From Micromonospora zamorensis (GTDB lineage: Bacteria > Actinomycetota > Actinomycetes > Mycobacteriales > Micromonosporaceae), in NCBI RefSeq assembly GCF_900090275.1, contig NZ_LT607755.1, positions 1,054,001-1,118,000 of the forward strand: a stretch of DNA of 64,000 nucleotides, given 5' to 3'. How positions within the stretch are numbered: the first letter of the stretch is position 1; every line of letters begins with the position of its first letter. Position numbers and translations under genes: made by a program. Of this stretch, positions 39,600 to 47,977 are shown piece by piece. The notes below the pieces were generated by a model. It ran no database searches and was not told the DNA's origin. It saw only the letters and a program-made list of their open reading frames with translations.

Positions 39600-41557
39600 T
39601 GCGTCGAACACTCACCGCCCGGCTGTCGGCTCCCGGCATCGCCTTCAAACGGCTCAGCATCACGGCCCGGATCGCACTGAGCTTCGTCCTGCTCATCGTC
39701 GTGGTGGGCATCTTCGCGCCGCTACTCCTGCGGCACGACCCCGCGCAGGCCGGGCTTGGTGCCGCGCTGACCGGCCCGAACGGCGACTACTGGTTCGGCT
39801 TGGACAAGCTCGGACGCGACGTGTTCTCACGGCTGGTCGCCGGCACCCGCCGCTCGTTGATCGTGGGCTTCGGCAGCGCCGGCATCGCCCTGGTGGTCGG
39901 CGCGATTCTGGGCGCGCTGGCGGGAACCAGCCGGCCCGCGATCGACGAGGTGGTGATGCGGTGCCTCGACGTCGTCATGGCATTCCCCGCCATCGTGCTC
40001 TCCGCCCTGCTGATCATCTCCTTCGGCAAGAACAGCCTCGTGGTCCTCGTGGTCGCGATCGGGTTCGTCTTCGTGCCCTCGATCGCGCGCATCGTGCGCG
40101 CCAACGTGCTCTCGCAGTACCGGGAGGACTACGTCGCGGCCGAACGGATCATCGGTGCCCGACGGCCGCACATCCTCTGGCGGCACATCCTGCGCAACTG
40201 CGCCGCCCCGATCCTCGTCTTCGTCACCGTCATGGTGGCCGACGCGATCGTGTTCGAGGCGTCCCTCTCCTTCATCGGTGGCGGGCTCGCGCCCCAGGAG
40301 GCGGCCTCCTCGTGGGGTTCGGTGATCGCCTTCGGCAAGGAGATGGTGCAGATCGGTGGCTGGTGGGCCACGTTCTTCCCCGGCCTGCTGATCCTGCTGA
40401 CCGTGCTCGCCCTGAACGTGCTCTCCGAGGGGATGTCCGACGCCTGGGCCGCCCCGGCGGCGCGGCGTGCCACCGCGACGAAGGTCGGCGACGCGCAGGA
40501 GGAGGCGCAGCCCGGCTCCGGTGAGGTGGTGCAGCTGCCCGGCCTGGCCGAGGCGGCGCAGCGGCTGCGCGAGCGGGCCCGTCCGCTCCCGGAGGGTGAG
40601 CCCGTCCTGGAGGTCCGGAACCTGTCGATCGGGTTCGAGGGGCGCCACCGTGGCGTCGACATCGTCGACGACCTGACCTTCGACGTCCGCCCCGGCGAGG
40701 TGATGGGCCTGGTGGGAGAGTCCGGCTCGGGCAAGTCCCTGACCTCGCTCGCCGTGATGGGCCTGCTGCCGCAGGGAGCCCGGGTCCGAGGCGAGGTCCG
40801 CTTCGCGGGCACCGACCTGCTGACGATGAGCACCAAACGACGTCGTGCCCTGATGGGCCGCGAGATCGCGATGGTCTACCAGGACGCCCTCTCGGCGTTG
40901 AACCCCTCACTGCGCGTCGGCCCCCAGCTCGCCCAGATGATCAGCCGAGGCGGCACCCGGTCGGCCGAGGAGCTGATGGACCTGGTGGGCCTGGACGCAC
41001 GGCGCACCCTGTCCGCGTACCCGCATGAGCTGTCCGGCGGGCAGCGGCAGCGCGTGGTGATCGCCATGGCGCTGTCCCGGGACCCGCGCCTGATCATCGC
41101 CGACGAGCCGACCACCGCGCTCGACGTCACGGTCCAGGCGCAGGTCATGGAGCTGCTGCTGCGGCTGCGCGGCCAGCTGGGCTTCGCGTTGATCCTGGTC
41201 AGCCACGACCTGGCGCTGGTCAGCGACGTCGCGGACCGCGTCGTGGTGATGTACGGCGGGCAGATCATCGAGAGCGGCGTCACCGCCGACGTGGTCGGTG
41301 CGCCGGCACACCACTACGCCCGGGGTCTTCTCGGCTCCGTCCTCTCCCTTGAGGCCGGTGCGGAGCGGCTCACCCAGATCCGTGGTGTGGTGCCGTCGCC
41401 GGCCGACTTCCCGGCGGGATGCCGGTTCGCTGATCGCTGCCCCATGGCGACCGAGGTCTGCCGGACGGAGACGCCCCGCCTGGAGGGCGACGCCAACCAC
41501 CGGTACGCCTGTCACCACCCGGCCGTCACCGTCAGGGAAGAGGAGCTGGCCCGATGA
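39599..41557 (+). CDS. Fused ABC permease-ATPase (DppC-DppD fusion)
   Basis: 652 residues in one uninterrupted frame. Residues 1-290 are a DppC-type permease (WFGLDKLGRDVFSRL, ERIIGARRPHIL loop, about six membrane segments). A linker of about 45 residues is followed by an ATPase (about 335-640): Walker A GESGSGKS, Q-loop MVYQDALSALNP, LSGGQRQR, LIIADEPTTALD, SHDLAL and the C-terminal Cys-rich oligopeptide-ABC motif CRFADRCPMATEVC. Peptide transporters usually encode these separately; a fused permease-ATPase is, from memory, also reported in the Haemophilus ducreyi sialic-acid system. No internal start with a ribosome-binding site is evident. Confidence 0.9.
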   Translation: MRRTLTARLSAPGIAFKRLSITARIALSFVLLIVVVGIFAPLLLRHDPAQAGLGAALTGPNGDYWFGLDKLGRDVFSRLVAGTRRSLIVGFGSAGIALVVGAILGALAGTSRPAIDEVVMRCLDVVMAFPAIVLSALLIISFGKNSLVVLVVAIGFVFVPSIARIVRANVLSQYREDYVAAERIIGARRPHILWRHILRNCAAPILVFVTVMVADAIVFEASLSFIGGGLAPQEAASSWGSVIAFGKEMVQIGGWWATFFPGLLILLTVLALNVLSEGMSDAWAAPAARRATATKVGDAQEEAQPGSGEVVQLPGLAEAAQRLRERARPLPEGEPVLEVRNLSIGFEGRHRGVDIVDDLTFDVRPGEVMGLVGESGSGKSLTSLAVMGLLPQGARVRGEVRFAGTDLLTMSTKRRRALMGREIAMVYQDALSALNPSLRVGPQLAQMISRGGTRSAEELMDLVGLDARRTLSAYPHELSGGQRQRVVIAMALSRDPRLIIADEPTTALDVTVQAQVMELLLRLRGQLGFALILVSHDLALVSDVADRVVVMYGGQIIESGVTADVVGAPAHHYARGLLGSVLSLEAGAERLTQIRGVVPSPADFPAGCRFADRCPMATEVCRTETPRLEGDANHRYACHHPAVTVREEELAR

Positions 41558-42627
41558 GTGCGACATCCCCGCGCGACTCGATCGTCGAGCTACGCGACGT
41601 GCACGTGGTTCACCGCACCCGCGGTGGCGGCCTGTTCGGCCGCGAGCGGGTGTACGCCCTCACCGGCGCGGACCTGACCGTGCGTACCGGCGAGACCATC
41701 GGGGTCGTCGGTGAGTCCGGCTGCGGCAAGTCCACGATGGCCAAGGTGCTGGTGGGCCTCCAGCGGCCGACGAGCGGCACTGTCGCCTTCGCCGGCAAGG
41801 AAGTCTGGTCGATGAACGCGTCGGAACGACGGCAGCACATCGGCGCCGGCGTCGGCATGATCTTCCAGGATCCGGCCACGTCGCTGAACCGGCGCATGCC
41901 GGTCCGCGACATCCTGCGCGATCCGCTCGACGTGCACCGCCGTGGCACCCGCAAGCAGCGTGAGGAGCGGGTCAACGAGCTGATGGCCCTGGTGGGGCTG
42001 CCCCGGTCGGTCGCCGACGTCCTGCCGAGCCAGCTCTCCGGTGGTCAACGCCAGCGGGTGTCCATCGCGCGTGCCCTCGCCCTGGAACCGGGCCTGGTCA
42101 TCGCCGACGAGCCCACCAGCGCCCTCGACGTGTCGGTGCGGGCGCAGATCCTCAACCTGCTCCTGGACCTCAAGGAACGGCTGAACCTGGCCATGGTCTT
42201 CGTCTCGCACGACATCCAGACGGTCAAGCGGATCAGTGACCGCGTGGTCACCATGTACCTCGGCCGGATCGTGGAGCAGACACCCGCCGCCGGGCTTCCC
42301 GAGGTCGCGCAGCACCCGTACACGCGTGCGCTCTTCTCGGCCACGCCGGGTCTGCTCTCGCCCCTGGATCCCATCCCGCTCGTCGGCCCCGTCCCGCTCG
42401 CCACCAAGCCGCCGACCGGATGCCCGTTCCGCACCCGGTGCTGGAAGGCGACCGACGGCTGCGCCATCGAGATGCCGCCGGTCCGGTCGGGCGACGGCGG
42501 CGCCGGCTCCCACGAGTTCCGGTGTTACCACCCCGTACCCGCTGGATCCAGCAACACGGAGCTGGTCGAGCTCGCCAGAGCAGCGACCGGCCGCACCACC
42601 CCCCTACATCTCGAGGAGACAGCGTGA
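41554..42627 (+). CDS. ABC transporter ATP-binding protein, DppF type
   Basis: 357 residues, start overlapping the previous stop by 4 nt. Walker A GESGCGKST, Q-loop MIFQDPATSLNRRM, LSGGQRQRVS, LVIADEPTSALD, and C-terminal CPFRTRCWKATDGC. It would form a heterodimer with the ATPase half of the fusion protein. Confidence 0.9.
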   Translation: MSATSPRDSIVELRDVHVVHRTRGGGLFGRERVYALTGADLTVRTGETIGVVGESGCGKSTMAKVLVGLQRPTSGTVAFAGKEVWSMNASERRQHIGAGVGMIFQDPATSLNRRMPVRDILRDPLDVHRRGTRKQREERVNELMALVGLPRSVADVLPSQLSGGQRQRVSIARALALEPGLVIADEPTSALDVSVRAQILNLLLDLKERLNLAMVFVSHDIQTVKRISDRVVTMYLGRIVEQTPAAGLPEVAQHPYTRALFSATPGLLSPLDPIPLVGPVPLATKPPTGCPFRTRCWKATDGCAIEMPPVRSGDGGAGSHEFRCYHPVPAGSSNTELVELARAATGRTTPLHLEETA

Positions 42628-43562
42628 CCACCCCTGCCCCGCGGTTCGCCGGAGTCGTGCCGCCGGTCGTCACCCCATTGACCGAGGAGGGTGCGGTCGA
42701 CGTCGCCTCCCTGGAGCGGCTCATCGAGCGGATGCTCGGCGCAGGCGTCGACGGCATCTTCGCCCTCGGTAGCTCCGGCGAGACCGTCTTCCTCACCGAC
42801 AGCCAGCGGGACCAGGCTCTCGAGGTCGTCGTGAAGACCGTCGCGGGCGCCGTACCGGTCATCGCCGGCTGCATCGAGCCCACCACGCGCCGGGTCCTCG
42901 ACCGGGCCGACGCGTCGACGCGCCTGGGCGTCGACGGCCTGGTGGCCACGGCACCCTTCTACGCCATCGTCGGCCCGTACGAGGTCGAGCGTCACTTCCG
43001 GTCTCTCGCCGCGTCGGTCGAGCTTCCCCTGCTGGCGTACGACATTCCCGTCTGCGTGCACACGAAGCTCTCCCCGGGTCTGTTGAGCCAGCTGGCGGTG
43101 GAGGGCGTCCTCGCGGGTGTCAAGGACTCCAGTGGCGACGACGTCGCCTTCCGTCAGCTGGTGCTGGCGATCACGGAACGCGCGCCGGACGCCGGTTTCA
43201 GCCTGTTGACCGGGCACGAGGTGGTGGTCGACGCGATGATGCTCGCGGGCGCCTCCGGCTCGGTTCCCGGCCTGGCCAACGTGGACCCGGCGGGCTACGT
43301 GCGACTGCACCGGGCTTGCGTGAACGGCGACTGGGACACCGCCCGCGTGGAGCAGGACCGACTGACCCGGTTGTTCCGGATCGTCGACGCGGCCGACCCG
43401 GCGACGGCGGCGGGGGCGACCCGGGGCGTGGGCGCGTTCAAGACCGCCCTGGCCCTGCTCGGCGTCATCGACAGCAACACCGTGTCACTGCCGATGCGGC
43501 CGCTCGACGCCGACGAAGCGGCGCGGGTTCGTGCCCAGCTGGAACTGGCAGGGCTGCTCTAG
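42624..43562 (+). CDS. N-acetylneuraminate lyase-type aldolase (DHDPS family)
   Basis: 312 residues. Probable cleavage of Neu5Ac to ManNAc and pyruvate by a Schiff-base mechanism. GTG at 42624 overlapping the transporter stop (GTGA) with GAGGAG upstream. Family residues: GSSGE for carboxylate binding, Tyr139 in AYDIPV and Schiff-base Lys167 in AGVKDSSG. The family also includes dihydrodipicolinate synthase and other 2-keto-acid aldolases; the kinase and epimerase genes following make the sialic-acid role most likely. Confidence 0.83.
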   Translation: MTTPAPRFAGVVPPVVTPLTEEGAVDVASLERLIERMLGAGVDGIFALGSSGETVFLTDSQRDQALEVVVKTVAGAVPVIAGCIEPTTRRVLDRADASTRLGVDGLVATAPFYAIVGPYEVERHFRSLAASVELPLLAYDIPVCVHTKLSPGLLSQLAVEGVLAGVKDSSGDDVAFRQLVLAITERAPDAGFSLLTGHEVVVDAMMLAGASGSVPGLANVDPAGYVRLHRACVNGDWDTARVEQDRLTRLFRIVDAADPATAAGATRGVGAFKTALALLGVIDSNTVSLPMRPLDADEAARVRAQLELAGLL

Positions 43563-43564
43563 CC

Positions 43565-44512
43565 ATGTCCAAGGTGCGCAAGCCCCCGGTCGTCGACGAG
43601 GCGGTAGCCGCGCTCGACATCGGGGGCACCAAGACGGCTGCCGCCCTCGTCACGAGACAGGGCGAGGTCGTCCACCGGGCCACGGCCCCCACCCCTGGTC
43701 GGGCCGGGGCGACCGCCATCCTCGACACCGCGGCCGATCTCGTCGATCGGTTGCGGGCGAGGGCGACGGGGACACGCGTCCGTGCCGTCGGAGTCGGTAG
43801 TGCCGGAGTGATCGACCATCGGACGGGCCTGGTGCTCTCGGCCACCGACGCCCTGGCCGGTTGGGCCGGCACGGATCTGCGACGACGACTGCGCGAGCTG
43901 CTGGACCTGCCCGTCGCGGTGATCAACGACGTGCACGCGCACGCCCTCGGCGAGACGCGCCACGGGGTGGCCGCCGGCCATCAGACGACGCTCTTTCTCG
44001 CGGTCGGCACCGGCATCGGTGCCTCGTTCGTTGTCGACGGCACCGTGCTGGCCGGCGCCCACTCCGCGGCCGGGCACGCCGGCCACCAGCCGTCGCCGTA
44101 CGCCGGGCAGTTGCCCTGCACCTGCGGCGGGCAGGGACACCTGGAGGCGATCGCCTCCGGGCCCGGCCTCGCCCAGGAGTACGCGCGGCGTACCGGCCAA
44201 CCGGTCGACGACCTGCGGTCGGTGGCCGCGCGCGCAGCCGACGGCGACGCGACGGCCCGGGAGGTGGTCCTGCTGGGCGGGGCTGCCGTGGGCTCGGCTG
44301 TCGGCGGACTGGTCAACATGCTCGATCCCGCTGCCGTCGTCATCGGCGGCGGGGTCGCCGGCCTCGGTGACCTCTGGTGGCAGGCACTTCGGGACGCCGT
44401 GCGGCGGGAGACTTTGCCCAGCCTGGTCGACGTGCCCGTGCTGGCCTCGACCCTCGGATCGGACGCCCCACTGCTCGGCGCCGCGTCACTCGCCTGGGAG
44501 GGCACCGAATGA
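43565..44512 (+). CDS. ROK-family kinase, probable N-acetylmannosamine kinase
   Basis: 315 residues, no DNA-binding domain, so an enzyme. ATP loop DIGGTKTAAALV near residue 20, catalytic Asp in INDVHAHALGE, GTGIGASFVVDG, then a zinc site with CTCGGQGHLEAIASG. The usual CxCGxxGC has His in place of the last Cys. EAIASG resembles NanK. It lies between the lyase and epimerase genes, overlapping the epimerase by 4 nt. Expected reaction: ManNAc plus ATP to ManNAc-6-phosphate; GlcNAc or GalNAc kinase activity would also be useful here. Confidence 0.85.
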   Translation: MSKVRKPPVVDEAVAALDIGGTKTAAALVTRQGEVVHRATAPTPGRAGATAILDTAADLVDRLRARATGTRVRAVGVGSAGVIDHRTGLVLSATDALAGWAGTDLRRRLRELLDLPVAVINDVHAHALGETRHGVAAGHQTTLFLAVGTGIGASFVVDGTVLAGAHSAAGHAGHQPSPYAGQLPCTCGGQGHLEAIASGPGLAQEYARRTGQPVDDLRSVAARAADGDATAREVVLLGGAAVGSAVGGLVNMLDPAAVVIGGGVAGLGDLWWQALRDAVRRETLPSLVDVPVLASTLGSDAPLLGAASLAWEGTE

Positions 44513-45189
44513 ACAAGCTGATCGCGCATCTCCGCCACCGCCTCGTCGTCTCCTGCCAGGCGTACCCCGGTGAGCCGATGCGCACCCCGGACACGATGCG
44601 CCGCGTCGCCCTCGCCGCCGCCAAGGGCGGTGCCGCCGGCATCCGCGCCCAGGGTGTGGCGGACATCGCGGCCATCCGGGAGGCCGTCGACCTTCCGCTC
44701 ATCGGGCTGTGGAAGGACGGCGACGACGACGTCTTCATCACCCCCACGCTGGAGCACGCGCTGGCCGTGGCACGGGCGGGCGCACACGTCGTCGCGCTCG
44801 ACGGCACCGCGCGGCCACGGCCCGACGGCCGAACCCTCGGTGACACCATCGCCGCCGTCCACGAACTGACCGGGGCTCTGGTGATGGCCGACTGCTCCAC
44901 CCTCGGCGAGGGCATCGCCGCCGCGGCGGCGGGCGCCGATCTGGTCGGCACCACCCTTTCCGGCTACACCGCGTACACCAGCAAGCAGCCCGGCCCCGAC
45001 CTGGACCTGGTTGCTCAGCTCGCCACCGCGATCGACGTGCCGGTGATCGCGGAGGGTCGGATCCACACCCCGGCCCAGGCGGCGCAAGCGCTGCGGGCCG
45101 GGGCGTGGGCGGTGGTGGTGGGCACCGCGATCACCCACCCCAGCACCATCACCGGCTGGTTCGCGTCGGCGATGGCGGACGCCCGGTAG
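44509..45189 (+). CDS. nanE: N-acetylmannosamine-6-phosphate 2-epimerase
   Basis: 226 residues, TIM barrel of the NanE family. Motifs: LVVSCQAYPGEP at the N-terminus, GAAGIRAQG, LIGLWKDG, VVALDGTARPRP, MADCSTLGEG and VIAEGRIHTP. Converts ManNAc-6-P to GlcNAc-6-P, linking sialic acid to hexosamine metabolism; the GlcNAc-6-P deacetylase and deaminase are not in the window. Start overlaps the kinase stop (ATGA). Confidence 0.9.
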   Translation: MNKLIAHLRHRLVVSCQAYPGEPMRTPDTMRRVALAAAKGGAAGIRAQGVADIAAIREAVDLPLIGLWKDGDDDVFITPTLEHALAVARAGAHVVALDGTARPRPDGRTLGDTIAAVHELTGALVMADCSTLGEGIAAAAAGADLVGTTLSGYTAYTSKQPGPDLDLVAQLATAIDVPVIAEGRIHTPAQAAQALRAGAWAVVVGTAITHPSTITGWFASAMADAR

Positions 45190-45286
45190 CGCTCGGAGCA
45201 CGAGCCGGCGGACCGCGGTCCCGCGTCGCGGGCGACGGTCGGCACCCACGGACAACTGACAATCCTGCTGTCACGGAGGCCAAGCT

Positions 45287-46252
45287 GTGGCTTTGAGCGA
45301 TCTCACCCTCGCCGAATGCTGGGCGTACCGACCCGATCTGGCTGTTCCGGAGGACCTGGACGCCTTCTGGGAGCGGACACTTCGCATCGACGAACCGGTG
45401 GAGGCGACGTACGAGCCCGTCGACACCGGTCTCACCCAGATCCGCACCTGGTCGGTCACCGTCGCCGGCTACGGCGGCGAGCCGGTGCACGGCTGGCTGC
45501 ATCTGCCGGCGAATGCCACCGGGCCGTTGCCCTGCGTGGTCGAGTATCTCGGGTACGGCCGTGGTCGTGGCCTGCCGCACGAGAAACTGTTCTGGGCCTC
45601 GGCGGGCTTCGCGCACCTCATCATGGACACCCGGGGTCAGGGCTGGAGTGCCGCGCCCGGCGACACCGCCGACCCGCACCGCTATCCGGCGGGCACCGTT
45701 CCCGGTTTCCTCACGCGGGGGGTCACCAGCCCGGAGGACTTCTACTACCGCAGGCTGATCACCGACGCGGTCCGGTTCGCCCGGGCTGCCCGGGAGCATC
45801 CCGCCGTCGACCCCGACCGGGTCGTCGTCACGGGCATCAGCCAGGGTGGCGGTCTCTCGCTGGCGGTGGCTGCGCTGTTCCCGGAGGTGGCGGCCGCCAT
45901 GCCCGACGTGCCCTTCCTGTGTGACTTCCCGCGCGCCGTCCAGGTCGCCGGTCAGGGCCCCTACGGCGAGGTCGCCGAATATCTCGCGCTTCACCGGGGT
46001 CAGAGCAGCCAGGTTTTCCGTACGTTGTCGTACGTCGACGCGGCCGTGCTCGCACCCGGCGCGACAGCGCCTGCGCTGTTCTCCATCGCGATGATGGACC
46101 AGATCTGCCCGCCCTCGACCTGCTTCGCCGCTTACCACCGCTACGGCGGTGACAAGGAGGTGCGCGTGTACGAGTTCAACGACCACGAAGGTGGCGAGGC
46201 GCACCACCAGCTCGAACAGCTCGCCTGGCTGCACAAGCTCTTCGGCCGCTGA
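45287..46252 (+). CDS. CE7-type acetylesterase (cephalosporin-C deacetylase/acetyl xylan esterase family)
   Basis: 321 residues, GTG with CGGAGG upstream, 97 bp after nanE. Alpha/beta-hydrolase without signal peptide. Nucleophile elbow GISQGGG, preceding YLGYGRGRG (oxyanion region) and MDTRGQGWS; acid Asp in MMDQICPP and His in FNDHEGG. CE7 enzymes deacetylate small acetylated sugars in the cytoplasm. In this position removal of O-acetyl groups from imported sialic acids is an attractive but unproven role; acetylated xylo-oligosaccharides are the classical substrates. Confidence 0.85.
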   Translation: MALSDLTLAECWAYRPDLAVPEDLDAFWERTLRIDEPVEATYEPVDTGLTQIRTWSVTVAGYGGEPVHGWLHLPANATGPLPCVVEYLGYGRGRGLPHEKLFWASAGFAHLIMDTRGQGWSAAPGDTADPHRYPAGTVPGFLTRGVTSPEDFYYRRLITDAVRFARAAREHPAVDPDRVVVTGISQGGGLSLAVAALFPEVAAAMPDVPFLCDFPRAVQVAGQGPYGEVAEYLALHRGQSSQVFRTLSYVDAAVLAPGATAPALFSIAMMDQICPPSTCFAAYHRYGGDKEVRVYEFNDHEGGEAHHQLEQLAWLHKLFGR

Positions 46253-46310
46253 GGTGCTGAGGCCTTGAGGTGCTGAGGCCTTGAGGCGCTGAGGCGCCGA
46301 GGCGTTGAGG
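46250..46310. repeat. 16-bp tandem repeat at 3' end of CE7 gene
   Basis: TGAGGTGCTGAGGCCT occurs twice exactly (46250-46265, 46266-46281), then a variant (46282-46297) and a partial copy. Sub-units of 8 bp begin TGAGG. The first TGA is the esterase stop codon. Confidence 0.8.
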
Positions 46311-46329
46311 ACAGGGCCGCCGCCTGGCG

Positions 46330-46785
46330 TCAGCGCGGCTCCCAGGCGTCGGGCAACGCGGTGAGCTTGCGGACGTGGGCGGGCAGCCGACCGCTGACGA
46401 TCTCGGCGAGGCTCACCTCGTCGACGACCCGCCGCACGGCGGCGCGCACCGCCACCCACAGGCCGGGCAGGTTCTCCGCCGAACCCTCGTACCGGGTCTC
46501 CTCGGGGCGCAGCCCGCGTACGCCGGCGAGCGGGCCCTCGACGGCCCGCAGCACCGCGCCGACGGTCACCTCGCGCGGCGGTCGGGCCAGCGTGTAGCCG
46601 CCCTCGGCGCCGCGCTGGGCGCGCACGATGCCGGCCCGACGCAGATCCGCCAGGACCGCCTCCAGGAACTTGCGAGGCATGTCCTGCTCGGCGGCGATGG
46701 CCTGGGTGGACAGCAGCGAAGGGTACGCGGTGGCGAGGCTCAGCGCTGCCCGTACCGCGTAGTCGCCGCGCGCGGAGATCTGCAC
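46330..46785 (-). CDS. Rrf2-family transcriptional regulator
   Basis: 151 residues. Winged helix at the N-terminus starting ISARGDYAVRAAL, with LSTQAIAAEQDMPRKFLEAVL and RGAEGGYTLARPP, all typical of Rrf2. The protein contains no cysteine, so it cannot bind the Fe-S cluster of IscR/NsrR-type members. It is separated from an AraC gene by only 7 bp on the same strand. Confidence 0.85.
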   Translation of the reverse strand: MQISARGDYAVRAALSLATAYPSLLSTQAIAAEQDMPRKFLEAVLADLRRAGIVRAQRGAEGGYTLARPPREVTVGAVLRAVEGPLAGVRGLRPEETRYEGSAENLPGLWVAVRAAVRRVVDEVSLAEIVSGRLPAHVRKLTALPDAWEPR

Positions 46786-46792
46786 AGTGTCA

Positions 46793-47773
46793 TCATGCCC
46801 GCCCGGTGCCGTTGGCCGGTGTGGTGGGCGACCCGGGTCGCGTGGTGTGAGAACCGTTGGCCGATCCGCCGGCGCGGAAACCGCCGCCGTTGGCGCCCGT
46901 CGGCTCGGCCGGCGGCCGGGGCCGGATCACCCGGGCGGCCGGTTGGTCCCGCGCGGCCCGGAACGCACCGGGGCTGACGCCGACCTCCCGGGTGAAGAAG
47001 CGACCGAAGTTCGTGGGCTCGGAGAAGCCGAGGTGCCGGCCGATCTGGGCGATCGGCTGGTCGGTCGCGGCGAGGAGCCGGCCGGCCTGCAACGCGACCC
47101 GCTCGTCGATGACCTGCTTGGCGCTGCGACCGGTGACGGCCAGGCAGGCCCGGGTCAGGGTCCGCACCGAGCAGCGGAGCTCGGCCGCGTAATCCTCCAC
47201 CCGGCGGGTGTGCGCGTAGCTGTGCTCCACCTCCCGGCAGAACCGGTGGAACGTCTCGTCCTCGGGGCGGGGCGTCGACCGGTCGGCACTGCCCAGGGCC
47301 AGCCGCAGCAGCAGCACGGCCAGTTGGTGGCGGAGCAGCGCGCGGGCGGCGACGGTGTCGGGGTGCCGCTGGCAGTCCACCACCAGTTGGCTCACCTCGG
47401 TGATCACCGCGTCCTCGTCCTCGCCGGCCAACTGTCGCCAGGTCACGGGTGTGTCCAGGTCGACGTCGAAGCCGCGCAGCGCCTCCGGGTCCCAGGCGAC
47501 CACTGTCGCGTCGAACTGCGGACCGGAGCAGCGCAGCACCTGGCCGGCGCGGACCCGCAGCAGCGTGCCGGGCCGACAGGGCAACGGGTGAAAGTCGGGT
47601 TCGGCGTCGCCGTGCCCACGCGTGGTGAGGATCAGCAGCTCCCGCTCGACGATCACGGGCCGACGCCAGCGCGGGTCAGGGGAGAGGTCGGCCAACGCGA
47701 ACGTGGCTATCTCGTCGGGGACGGGTGACGCCGTTCCGATCGGTGGCGCGGGGGAGGGACCGGTGGAGACCAT
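46793..47773 (-). CDS. AraC-family transcriptional regulator
   Basis: 326 residues. N-terminal cupin-like effector region (about 30-110), C-terminal double HTH about 190-285 (YAAELRCSVRTLTRACL, IAQIGRHLGFSEPTNFGRFF, GVSPGAFR). The last 40 residues are Pro/Gly-rich and disordered. Divergent from an SDR gene, a common arrangement in which the regulator controls its neighbour. Possibly cotranscribed with the Rrf2 gene. Confidence 0.85.
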   Translation of the reverse strand: MVSTGPSPAPPIGTASPVPDEIATFALADLSPDPRWRRPVIVERELLILTTRGHGDAEPDFHPLPCRPGTLLRVRAGQVLRCSGPQFDATVVAWDPEALRGFDVDLDTPVTWRQLAGEDEDAVITEVSQLVVDCQRHPDTVAARALLRHQLAVLLLRLALGSADRSTPRPEDETFHRFCREVEHSYAHTRRVEDYAAELRCSVRTLTRACLAVTGRSAKQVIDERVALQAGRLLAATDQPIAQIGRHLGFSEPTNFGRFFTREVGVSPGAFRAARDQPAARVIRPRPPAEPTGANGGGFRAGGSANGSHTTRPGSPTTPANGTGRA

Positions 47774-47977
47774 CGCCTGCGACGGTAGCCCGAACCGCAG
47801 GTCACCGCATCCCGATCGACGCGCGCAGCGAAGTTGGCGCGTCGATGCGGGCTTGTCGCGATCGTCGTGGCCGGGCTACGTTACCCGGCGGTAGCGCCGT
47901 CCGGTCCGCGGTCCGCCCGGCGCACCGCCGGCCGCCTACCCGGCCGGCGGCCTCCGCCGACTCGCGATGGGATGGGC

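Noticed and set aside
39599..41557. Permease-ATPase fusion as a sequencing artefact
   Set aside because: The frame is continuous with a plausible linker, normal codon pattern and overlapping neighbours; a missing stop codon alone would not create a clean linker.
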